NCBI GenBank assembly: GCA_029243925.1
Contig: JAQWRC010000095.1
Span: 1 to 7,372 of the forward strand
Direction of reading: 5' to 3'
DNA from: Phycisphaerales bacterium
GTDB lineage: Bacteria; Planctomycetota; Phycisphaerae; Phycisphaerales; SM1A02
DNA length: 7,372 nucleotides
Part shown: piece after piece, positions 1 through 6,611 of the stretch
How positions within the stretch are numbered: position 1 is the first letter of the stretch
Layout: each line of letters starts with the position of its first letter
Notes under the pieces: model-generated
The model's input: only the letters and a program-made list of their open reading frames with translations
Told to the model about the DNA's origin: nothing
Databases searched by the model: none
Position numbers and translations under genes: made by a program

Positions 1-504
1 GAGCGGACCTGGTCGCGACCGACCTGCGACGCCAATGGAATCTACGGCGGCTATCAGGGCGCCGGGGGCAAGACCGTGATCGCTTCTCACGCCGGCGTCA
101 AACTGACGTGTCGACTGGTCCCGGATCAGGACGCTGACAAGGTCCGCGCGGGACTTGAACAGTTCTTCCTCGATCGCACGCCGCCTGGGGGACGCTTCGA
201 ATTTCTCGGAGAAGGCGCCTTCCCCGCCATTCGCGTACCAACCGACTCACCATGGCTGACCGCCGCATGTGCGGGACTTGAGGACGCATGGGGAACACCT
301 GCCGTGCTCATGGGATGCGGCGGATCCATTCCCGTCGTCGGCTCCTTCCAGTCGATTCTCAATCTTGATTCTTTGCTTGTCGGGTTTGGACTTGATGATG
401 ATCGAGTGCATTCACCGAACGAAAAATACGACCTGCGATCATTCCACAATGGCATCAAATCCCATGTTGCCATACTGGCCCGGTTCGCCAGCGCCGCGTC
501 CTAG
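1..504 (+). CDS. M20-family metallodipeptidase, C-terminal part (5' end outside window)
   Basis: The frame is open from the first base of the window and ends at TAG 502-504, giving the last 167 residues of a longer protein. The family hydrolyses dipeptides or N-acyl amino acids in the cytoplasm using two metal ions. What is visible is the end of the lid/dimerisation domain (TWSRPTCDANGIYGGYQG, then TCRLVPDQDADKV, a typical M20 dipeptidase lid signature) followed by the return to the catalytic domain: a glycine-rich GCGGSIPVV segment and, near the C-terminus, the HSPNEK motif whose His is the last metal ligand. The N-terminal metal ligands (HxD and EE motifs) lie upstream of the window. A start at GTG 76 would cut through the lid domain and is not a real start. 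The next gene begins 52 bases downstream. Placement in the M20 dipeptidase group is confident; the exact substrate is not known. Confidence 0.9.
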   Translation, partial: ERTWSRPTCDANGIYGGYQGAGGKTVIASHAGVKLTCRLVPDQDADKVRAGLEQFFLDRTPPGGRFEFLGEGAFPAIRVPTDSPWLTAACAGLEDAWGTPAVLMGCGGSIPVVGSFQSILNLDSLLVGFGLDDDRVHSPNEKYDLRSFHNGIKSHVAILARFASAAS

Positions 505-556
505 AACGGCGATACAGCGTGATCCCGTGGAGCGACCTGTCATTCTCGACCTGCCC

Positions 557-2965
557 ATGAAACTTGCCCGCCTGCTGATACTGCTGCTGATGCTGTTCAC
601 GCCGATGCTGTCCCTCGCGGACACCATCGACATCGAGGTCAAGCAACTTGGTGTGGGCAATGCATGGCGAACTGGTGAAACAACCGGCCTGCTCGTTGAA
701 CTGACCAATACCGGTACCAATGAGGAGCAGGTCCTCGTCGAATGGGAACTTCCCACCCCGGACGGCGACATCACCCGCTACGGCAGAGTCGTCCCACTCT
801 CACCGGAACAACCACGCACTGTCTGGCTCTATGGACTGCTCCCATATGAAACAACGCCGGAAACAAGCATGCGGGTACGAGCCAGCCGAACCGAGGCTGG
901 AACAGCAGTCGAACTGCTGGGCGAAACACAGTTTCAGGCTCGGAATTCATCCAGCATGCGCGTTGATCAAAGTACAGGCATGCTTGCAGTGGTCGGGCCG
1001 CACCGAGTCGGCCTCGATCAGTTGTCCAATCAAGCCGGAAATGTCAATCAGTCACCCTCTGCGGCAAATGAAGCAACATTGATCACCGCCATTGGCGCGG
1101 TGGACACACTGCCTGATCGATGGGAGGGATGGCGCCCATACGAAACGATCTTCTGGACCAATGTGGCGCCCGATCTGCGTCCAAGTCAACTCCTCGCACT
1201 TCGCCACTGGATCGAACGGGGAGGCCATCTGGTCATCGTCCTGCCTTCAACCGGGACGCCATGGAACATAGGAGGAGGCAACGGGCCACTCGGCGACCTC
1301 ATGCCCGAACCACCACGACGCGACGAGCAGGTTCCACTCAGCACCGTTCTTGGCTCCATCACCAAGCAGCCCTACACGGCGCATTCCGGATCGACGCCCA
1401 TGCGCATCTTTCGTGATCTGAACGGTGATTTCAATGCGCTGCCCCACGATCAGGAATGGACCAGTGTGCACGCGCTTGATGATGGCCGTGTCTGGGCCGT
1501 GCAGCGCCCGGTCGGGCATGGCAAACTCAGTCTGATCGGCCTTGACTTCACAGTCGCAGACCAATGGCGCTCACACGAATCGGGATTTCGTCTGCAATCC
1601 CTCCCCGATGCCGATGTGGTCTGGAACCGAATCCTGGGCCGAAGGGCCGACACGCCCAACTCTGAAGTCCTCGCCACAATGAAAGCGGCAAAACGCCTCA
1701 ACAGCACACGGCCCACCAGTCTGCGCACCATCACCGATGCCATCGTCTCGGAGCCGATTGCAATGCGGGAACGGGCTGGTCGTGGCCTGCTGCTGGCATT
1801 CGGTTTCTTTCTCGTCTACTGGGCCGTCGCCATTCCCGGCACCTGGTGGTGGCTGGCTCGGCGTGACAAACGCACATGGGCATGGGCTGCATACGGCGTG
1901 GTCGCCGTGGTATTCAGTCTGCTGGGCTGGCTGCTGGTTGAGCTGATGCAGGATCGAACGATGCGAGCCCGCCACTTGACCGTGCTCGACCATGTAGTTC
2001 GTGGAGATGGGCAACGCGTTCGAAGTTGGTTCTCACTCTACTGGCCTGGATACAGCGACCGTGAAATCGAACTTGCCGTTGCCACTGGAAGTACGGATCG
2101 CAATCTCCTCCAACCGTGGTCGCCCAGCGAATCCGCCGCCATGACCTTTCCCGACAGCACGCATGTACGCGTCGATCTTGATCGACGACCGGACCGTTCA
2201 CTTCTACCTGGCCGAGGCACGGCAACAAATCTGTTTGCCGATTGGCATGGCTTGATCGATCGTTCAACCTGGGGCAACATGCTCCGCTCGGATCCGAATG
2301 ATCCCGTGCGGCTTGAACGTGATGGAATCGGCAGAGCCATCGGCCTGCAAGGTTCGATCATCAACGATCTTCCCGCAGATCTCGAACATGTTCGAATCAT
2401 GTGGGTGACCGGCGATCGATTCCCCGACCGGAAACTCGAGCGGAACGAGGACGAAACCCAGGCCTGGGTTGAACCGCTGTACGCAGGCATGGCATCCAAC
2501 CGTGGACATGCCTGGGGGCGGAGCCTCCTTGAAGCAGGACGGCGACTTGATCTTTCGGATTTGAACCCGGCTCCCTCCAATTCATTGCACACCTTCATCG
2601 AGGATGCCTATCGCCCGCCTGAATCCAATGCCACAAACCGCTTTGCGTCCTACGGAGATCGCGAACGCCGCATGGAGCTGGAGATGCTTGGTCTCTATCA
2701 CCAACTCCCGCCGCCGGCCTATCACCAAGATGGAAAAACATTGACCAAGACCGGCACAACCAAACGGCAATTTGGTCGTGAGCTTGACCTGTCTCCATGG
2801 CTCAGTCGGCCTTGCCTGATCATCACCGGATTCATGCGTGACTCCTCGCTTCCCCTGCCCTTGCTGGTGGATGGCGAAGCAAATGACGTGAAATCCAGTG
2901 GACTGACCATGGTCCGTTGGATTCTTCCACTCCCCCAACACGATCCAACGGCCTTCGACCTGTAG
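557..2965 (+). CDS. Large signal-peptide/two-TM protein with Ig-like and GATase-like regions, next to an ABC ATPase
   Basis: I do not recognise a named family for this 802-residue protein. The ATG at 557 is chosen because it begins a clear signal peptide (MKLARLLILLLMLF..., cleavage probable after SLA near residue 21). The open frame extends upstream to 269, but that part overlaps the peptidase gene in another frame and is not protein-like. After the signal comes a beta-rich, CARDB/Ig-like region (about 22-130). A region with alpha/beta character follows, including IERGGHLVIVLP at about 219-230, reminiscent of the class I glutamine-amidotransferase-like fold seen in GldG and BatA-type envelope proteins. 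Two membrane helices lie at about 411-433 and 441-463, joined by a short basic loop (RRDKR, 435-439). By the positive-inside rule the loop is cytoplasmic, so both large domains face outward. The C-terminal 340 residues are soluble and unassigned. No Shine-Dalgarno sequence precedes the start. The gene ends 15 bases before the ABC ATPase, suggesting a shared envelope role (inference). Confidence 0.8.
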   Translation: MKLARLLILLLMLFTPMLSLADTIDIEVKQLGVGNAWRTGETTGLLVELTNTGTNEEQVLVEWELPTPDGDITRYGRVVPLSPEQPRTVWLYGLLPYETTPETSMRVRASRTEAGTAVELLGETQFQARNSSSMRVDQSTGMLAVVGPHRVGLDQLSNQAGNVNQSPSAANEATLITAIGAVDTLPDRWEGWRPYETIFWTNVAPDLRPSQLLALRHWIERGGHLVIVLPSTGTPWNIGGGNGPLGDLMPEPPRRDEQVPLSTVLGSITKQPYTAHSGSTPMRIFRDLNGDFNALPHDQEWTSVHALDDGRVWAVQRPVGHGKLSLIGLDFTVADQWRSHESGFRLQSLPDADVVWNRILGRRADTPNSEVLATMKAAKRLNSTRPTSLRTITDAIVSEPIAMRERAGRGLLLAFGFFLVYWAVAIPGTWWWLARRDKRTWAWAAYGVVAVVFSLLGWLLVELMQDRTMRARHLTVLDHVVRGDGQRVRSWFSLYWPGYSDREIELAVATGSTDRNLLQPWSPSESAAMTFPDSTHVRVDLDRRPDRSLLPGRGTATNLFADWHGLIDRSTWGNMLRSDPNDPVRLERDGIGRAIGLQGSIINDLPADLEHVRIMWVTGDRFPDRKLERNEDETQAWVEPLYAGMASNRGHAWGRSLLEAGRRLDLSDLNPAPSNSLHTFIEDAYRPPESNATNRFASYGDRERRMELEMLGLYHQLPPPAYHQDGKTLTKTGTTKRQFGRELDLSPWLSRPCLIITGFMRDSSLPLPLLVDGEANDVKSSGLTMVRWILPLPQHDPTAFDL

Positions 2966-2980
2966 GATGCACATCGAACC

Positions 2981-3928
2981 ATGCCGCTCATTGAAACGAT
3001 CAATCTGACAAAGAAGTACGGGGAGCTGACCGCCCTGGACAACCTCAACCTCTCCATCGAGGCCGGGGAATGCTTTGGATTCATCGGACCCAATGGCGCC
3101 GGAAAGACCACCACCATCAAGATTCTGGCCACGCTGCTCAAACCCACATGGGGTGAGGCTCGAGTCGATGGCAATGTCGTGGGGTACCAGAACCACCTGA
3201 TTCGCCCAGTCATTGGGTACGTACCGGATTTCATGGGCGGATACGACGACATGGTGGTCCTTGAGTACCTCGAGTTCTTTGCCAGCTGCTACAACCTCCA
3301 TGGCGCACAACGAAAACGCGTCGTCGCGGACGTGCTTGATCTCACTGAACTCCACCACAAGGGTCGCACTGAAGTGAACAGCCTTTCACGGGGCATGAGT
3401 CAGCGCCTCTCGATCGCGCGTGTACTGCTGCATGACCCCAAGGTCCTGCTGCTTGATGAACCCGCTTCTGGGCTTGATCCACGAGCACGAATCGAGATCC
3501 GGGAGTTGCTCAAGGAACTCCGGCGGATGGGCAAGACCATCCTCATCAGCTCACACATTCTTCATGAGCTTGCGGAACTGTGCAATACGGTCGGCATCAT
3601 CGAGCAGGGCAAACTGCTCTATCACGGCACGACGGCTGACATCATGGAACGGTCACAGGTCGGTCGCACCGTGCACATCGAAGTCGAAGATCGACCAAAG
3701 GAAGCGGCTGCGCTGCTGGCGGGCGTCAATGGCATCACCACCGTCGACCTCGTCCGTGACCAGGGCACGGTACGCATCGAATGCACCATTGATGCCACCC
3801 AGCCAGTCCCGATCAGCGAACTGCCCAGTCGGCTGGTGGCGGGAGGCTTCCAAATACGGTCTTTCCAGCCCGAACAGCTCAATCTTGAGACCGCATTCAT
3901 GCGATTGACCAAGGGCCTGGTCTCCTGA
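2981..3928 (+). CDS. ABC transporter ATP-binding protein (ABC-2/GldA-like)
   Basis: This 315-residue nucleotide-binding subunit should hydrolyse ATP at the inner face of the membrane to drive a separate permease. All core motifs are present: Walker A GPNGAGKT at 36-43, signature LSRGMSQ at 135-141, Walker B VLLLDEP at 155-161, D-loop SGLD at 163-166 and the switch His at 192. The usual Q-loop glutamine is replaced by Asp83 (GYVPD), followed by FMGGYDDMVVLEYL; I recall this as normal in a planctomycete-type subgroup. After the ATPase core (about 1-220) there is an accessory domain of about 90 residues (RTVHIEVEDRPKEAA...), as in drug/gliding-type exporters, so the protein is full length. No permease is visible in the window; the membrane protein 15 bases upstream has only two membrane helices and is not an ordinary ABC-2 permease. 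An AGGA lies 13 bases before the ATG, too far for a good Shine-Dalgarno. The gene stops at TGA. Substrate unknown. Confidence 0.93.
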   Translation: MPLIETINLTKKYGELTALDNLNLSIEAGECFGFIGPNGAGKTTTIKILATLLKPTWGEARVDGNVVGYQNHLIRPVIGYVPDFMGGYDDMVVLEYLEFFASCYNLHGAQRKRVVADVLDLTELHHKGRTEVNSLSRGMSQRLSIARVLLHDPKVLLLDEPASGLDPRARIEIRELLKELRRMGKTILISSHILHELAELCNTVGIIEQGKLLYHGTTADIMERSQVGRTVHIEVEDRPKEAAALLAGVNGITTVDLVRDQGTVRIECTIDATQPVPISELPSRLVAGGFQIRSFQPEQLNLETAFMRLTKGLVS

Positions 3929-3944
3929 CGCCTACAATGACTCC

Positions 3945-4808
3945 ATGGCTACACCACCTGCCATTCTGCTGATCGCCGACCGGAATCGCCCGGATGTCGT
4001 CGAAGTGCTCAACGCCATTGCGCCGGTGCTCGATGCTCACGCTGGCCAAGTGCATTCGTGTGACGTCGGAGAGGACGCGTTGGATCCTGCACCCGAAGTT
4101 GGACTCGCCATTGTGATCGGCGGAGATGGCACGATGATCCAGCAGGCCCGTCGCCTGATCAACCACTCCGTGCCCATCGTTCCCATCAACTGCGGCCGAC
4201 TCGGATTTCTTGCGTCATTCGATCCGGCATCGCTTGCCGATGAAGCCGAGCACATCTTTGGAGGCATGCCATCACGGCGCCGGCACATGATCCTGTCCGT
4301 CGATCTGCTTCGTGCCAATGGCGAGCATCTCATGGATCGGGTCGCGGTGAACGATTGCGTGATCACTGCCGGCGAACCGTTCCGCATGATCAAACTTGGA
4401 CTCGACATTGAAGGCCAGGGTGGCCCGGTCCTGTCCGGTGATGGGCTGATCGTCGCCACGCCCACCGGTTCGACCGCGTACAACGTCTCCGCTGGCGGCC
4501 CGCTCGTCGCTCCAGGAATCGACGCCATGGTGGTGACTCCACTGGCCGCCCACTCACTGGGATTCCGATCCTTCGTCGTCTCCGGTGATGGTGAACTGAT
4601 CGTGCACATCGAACATGCAAATGCCGGAACCACCGTGATCATGGATGGGAATGAGCATTGGGCGGTCAAGGATGGAGATCGCCTCCGTATCCGACGCCAT
4701 GATCACAGTGTCGAGTTTGTCACCTCAAGCAATGCTCCCTACTGGCGGGTACTCATCGACAAGATGCGATGGGCGGCCCCTCCAACCTATCGTGACGGCG
4801 ACGTATGA
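3945..4808 (+). CDS. nadK: NAD kinase
   Basis: NAD kinase phosphorylates NAD+ to NADP+ in the cytoplasm and is the sole source of NADP in most bacteria. The 287-residue product has the usual family length and its diagnostic motifs: GGDGT at 59-63 (phosphate-binding, catalytic Asp61), NCGRLGFLA at 82-90, the ND pair at 136-137, and the glycine-rich NAD-binding segment from SGDGLIV at 164 through TPTGSTAYN to AGGP at 186. The C-terminal beta-sandwich follows, ending in a typical RVLIDKMRW segment near 268-276. The ATG at 3945 gives a normal N-terminus (ILLIADRNRPDV is the first strand and loop). The gene starts 16 bases after the ABC ATPase and stops at TGA 25 bases before serS, so it is probably co-transcribed with both. 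No Shine-Dalgarno is present; a TACAAT lies 6 bases upstream of the ATG. The NAD kinase assignment is firm. Confidence 0.96.
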   Translation: MATPPAILLIADRNRPDVVEVLNAIAPVLDAHAGQVHSCDVGEDALDPAPEVGLAIVIGGDGTMIQQARRLINHSVPIVPINCGRLGFLASFDPASLADEAEHIFGGMPSRRRHMILSVDLLRANGEHLMDRVAVNDCVITAGEPFRMIKLGLDIEGQGGPVLSGDGLIVATPTGSTAYNVSAGGPLVAPGIDAMVVTPLAAHSLGFRSFVVSGDGELIVHIEHANAGTTVIMDGNEHWAVKDGDRLRIRRHDHSVEFVTSSNAPYWRVLIDKMRWAAPPTYRDGDV

Positions 4809-4833
4809 ATCCTGCCGGTACCATGCACCTGCA

Positions 4834-6243
4834 ATGATCGACCTCAAGGCTCTTCGCAACGACCCGAACCGATTCATCGATGGCGCCAATGCCAAAGGAA
4901 GCAGCGTGGATATTCCACGCTTGCTGGAACTCGATGAACAGCGCCGTGCCCTTCTGGGTGAACAGGAGCAACTTCGATCCGAGCAGAAGAAGCTCGGCAA
5001 GGAAGTCGGGCCGCAGCTTGGGAAGCTCAAGGGCCAACTCAAGGGTGCCACCGGTGACGAGCAGACCGCTCTGCAATCGCAACTGGCTGAACTGGAAGCA
5101 CGGCCAACAGAGCTGAAGCAACGCATCCATGCTCTGGATGAATCGATCGAAGCCATCGACCCGGAATGGCGCACGCTGCAACTTGAAATTCCTCAGCCAC
5201 CGGACACCGACGTCCCCCACGGCAAGAGCGCCGATGACAATGTGGAAATCCGCCGTTGGGCGCCAGAAGGATGGGACTGGGACAAGAGCTTCGAAGCCAA
5301 TCGCGGTTTTGTCGCCAAGACGCATCTTGAGCTGGTCGACGAACATGATCTTGTCGACTTCGAACGCGGCGTGAAAGTCGCCGGCTCACGAAGTTATTCG
5401 CTGACCGGCGACGGCATGCGACTGCATCAGGCGATCCTCGCCATGGGCATGCAGCACATCACGCAGAAGCATGGTTTCAGAGCGACCTCCGTACCCGTCC
5501 TTGTCCGCGAACAGGCCATGGTCGGCACTGGGTTCTTCCCTGGCGGCCGCGAGCAGACCTACCACATCGATTCCGACAGCACGCCCGGGCCCGGCCAGGA
5601 TCTGTACCTCACCGGCACTGGTGAAGTCGGCCTGATGAGTCTGCACGCCGATGAAATCATCGACGCCGATCTGCTGCCCCTGAAATACGCCACCGTCTCC
5701 ACGTGCTTCCGCCGCGAAGCGGGCGCCGCCGGCAAGGACACGGCCGGCCTGTATCGCATCCACCAGTTCGACAAGGTCGAGCAGGTCATCGTGTGACGAG
5801 CCGATGAGGCTGAGAGTCGTGAGCACCACGCCGCGATGATCGGCATCGTCGAGGAACTGCTGCAGGCGCTTGAACTGCCCTACCGGCTGCTCCAATGCTG
5901 CACCGGTGACCTAGGCCAGAAGAACGCCGACATGATCGACATCGAATGCTGGATCCCGGGGCGCGGCGATGATGACGACGGTCGACCATCGGGCGAGTTC
6001 GGCGAGACGCATTCGGCATCACGACTGTACGACTTCCAGTGCCGACGCTTGAACCTGCGTTACCGAGGCGAGGACGGCAAGACAGTGTTCTGCCACTCAC
6101 TCAACAACACAGTGGTCGCCAGTCCCCGGATTCTGATTCCGATTCTGGAGATGCATCAGCAGGCCGACGGCACGATTCGAATCCCCGAGGCGTTGCAGCC
6201 CTTCATGGGCGGCCAGGCCACCATCGGCGGTTATCCGGCATAG
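4834..6243 (+). CDS. serS: Seryl-tRNA synthetase interrupted by an in-frame UGA at codon 321
   Basis: SerRS attaches serine to tRNA-Ser and also to tRNA-Sec, the first step of selenocysteine synthesis. The frame encodes a complete 469-residue enzyme if UGA codon 321 (5794-5796) is read as an amino acid. In order: N-terminal tRNA-binding coiled-coil arm (about 30-108, rich in Q/E/K), motif 1 region (about 193-235, ending GTGFFPGG), LTGTGEVGL serine-pocket segment (259-267), motif 2 (about 287-317, FRREAGAAGKDTAGL...HQFDKVEQ), then the UGA, then RADEAESREHHAAM, CCTGDLG, ETHSASRLYDFQ (391-402) and motif 3 NNTVVASPR with Arg432. It ends at TAG. If UGA stops translation, the 320-residue product lacks motif 3 and most of the catalytic core and should be inactive. 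The ATG at 4834 gives the canonical MIDLKALRNDPNRF start; no Shine-Dalgarno precedes it. Alternatives: a split gene restarting at ATG 5836, a pseudogene, or a sequence error. Family identity is certain; the status of the UGA is not. Confidence 0.92.
5794..5796 (+). other. In-frame UGA inside serS (possible recoding site)
   Basis: The codons around it read GTC ATC GTG TGA CGA GCC GAT. Translation on both sides is continuous SerRS in the same frame, with no indel. From memory of the family, this position after KVEQVV is often Cys and is otherwise variable (Val in E. coli, Thr in Thermus), so it is not catalytic. TGA differs from TGC by one base, and the gene's visible Cys codons (for example in TCFRRE, QCCTG and FQCRR) are TGC. 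The base after UGA is C, a context known to favour readthrough and also found at the fdhF selenocysteine codon. What is seen is only the codon and its setting; decoding as Sec or Cys is a hypothesis. Confidence 0.55.
5800..5844 (+). other. Candidate stem-loop just downstream of the serS UGA (unverified SECIS-like)
   Basis: The RNA can form a 6-bp base stem, GCCGAU 5800-5805 with AUCGGC 5839-5844. A 4-bp top stem, CGUG 5818-5821 with CACG 5827-5830, closes a 5-base loop AGCAC (5822-5826). The loop begins 26 bases after the UGA and has G at its second position, compatible with the loose bacterial SECIS rules (loop roughly 16-37 bases downstream, G near the start of the loop). The internal loop between the two stems is large and asymmetric (12 and 8 bases), and GC-rich coding DNA often forms hairpins like this by chance. 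Low confidence. Confidence 0.2.
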
Positions 6244-6611
6244 CGTGCCGCGGCGTCCCTGAGTCGCTGCGTCGTGTCCTCGTGGTAGAGATCACTCTTG
6301 CCAAACCCGGGCATCGCTCCGGCCGCCTCGGCTTCCGCCTGAGCATCCTCGAAGTTCGACACCAGCAGCATCGGTGCCTTCGTCGCCGATTCGTTCAAAT
6401 GGCGGATCAAGTCGATCCCACCGCTGCCCGTGTGGAATGCTCCATCGAGTTCGCGGTTGACCAGCAGCACGACATCACGTGCCAACGACGCATCAAGGGC
6501 AGCATGATCATTGACCAGTTCGACGCTGGATTCGGGCAACGCACGTTGTACCATCGTCTTCAACATGATCGCATCCGGTCCGCAGTGACCGACCAACATG
6601 ACATCAGGCAT
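6231..6611 (-). CDS. CheY-like degenerate (pseudo-)receiver domain protein
   Basis: This 126-residue single-domain protein has the strand/helix pattern of a response-regulator receiver: strand 1 VMLVG (4-8), strand 3 VVLLVN (47-52), strand 4 MLLVSN (81-86) and a strand-5 loop PGFGKSDL with Lys105. The phosphorylation chemistry looks lost. The acidic pair after strand 1 is replaced by GHCGPD (8-13) and the phospho-acceptor Asp by Asn52 (VNREL). Ser85 sits at the conserved Thr/Ser position and the Lys is kept. It probably works without phosphotransfer, perhaps by protein contacts (inference). The ATG at 6611 is chosen because AGGAG (minus strand, 6623-6619) lies 7 bases upstream, the best Shine-Dalgarno in the window; an in-frame extension to 6752 only overlaps tilS. 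The ATG overlaps the tilS stop by 8 bases (ATGCCTGA), indicating coupling. I recall similar small proteins in planctomycetes but no assigned function. Confidence 0.75.
   Translation of the reverse strand: MPDVMLVGHCGPDAIMLKTMVQRALPESSVELVNDHAALDASLARDVVLLVNRELDGAFHTGSGGIDLIRHLNESATKAPMLLVSNFEDAQAEAEAAGAMPGFGKSDLYHEDTTQRLRDAAARYAG
6236..6250. terminator. Short hairpin at the serS / pseudo-receiver convergence (possible weak terminator)
   Basis: A perfect 5-bp inverted repeat, CGGCA 6236-6240 and TGCCG 6246-6250, has a 5-base loop holding the serS stop codon. It sits exactly where the two converging transcripts meet. There is no T-tract on either side, so it does not look like a standard intrinsic terminator, and the stem is short. 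It is listed because no other terminator candidate is visible between the convergent genes. Confidence 0.2.

Noticed and set aside
269..556. Upstream extension of the 802-residue protein's frame to an ATG at 269.
   Set aside because: It overlaps the M20 peptidase coding region in another frame and the added sequence has no protein-like character; ATG 557 begins a clear signal peptide.
2582..3358. A 258-codon open frame on the minus strand.
   Set aside because: It lies antisense to the end of the membrane protein and the start of the ABC ATPase, spans their junction, and has no recognisable motif.
3905..3938. TTGACC (3905-3910) with TACAAT (3933-3938) as a sigma-70 promoter for nadK.
   Set aside because: The spacer is 22 bases, well beyond the usual 16-18, and the first element lies within the conserved coding end of the ABC gene.
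4037..4669. A 210-codon open frame on the minus strand opposite nadK.
   Set aside because: Low-complexity Ser/Pro/Arg-rich translation typical of an antisense shadow in GC-rich coding DNA.
3926..4808. Genome-wide reassignment of UGA to a sense codon.
   Set aside because: The ABC ATPase, nadK and tilS all end at TGA at the length expected for their families. Reading through nadK would extend it far into serS in the wrong frame.
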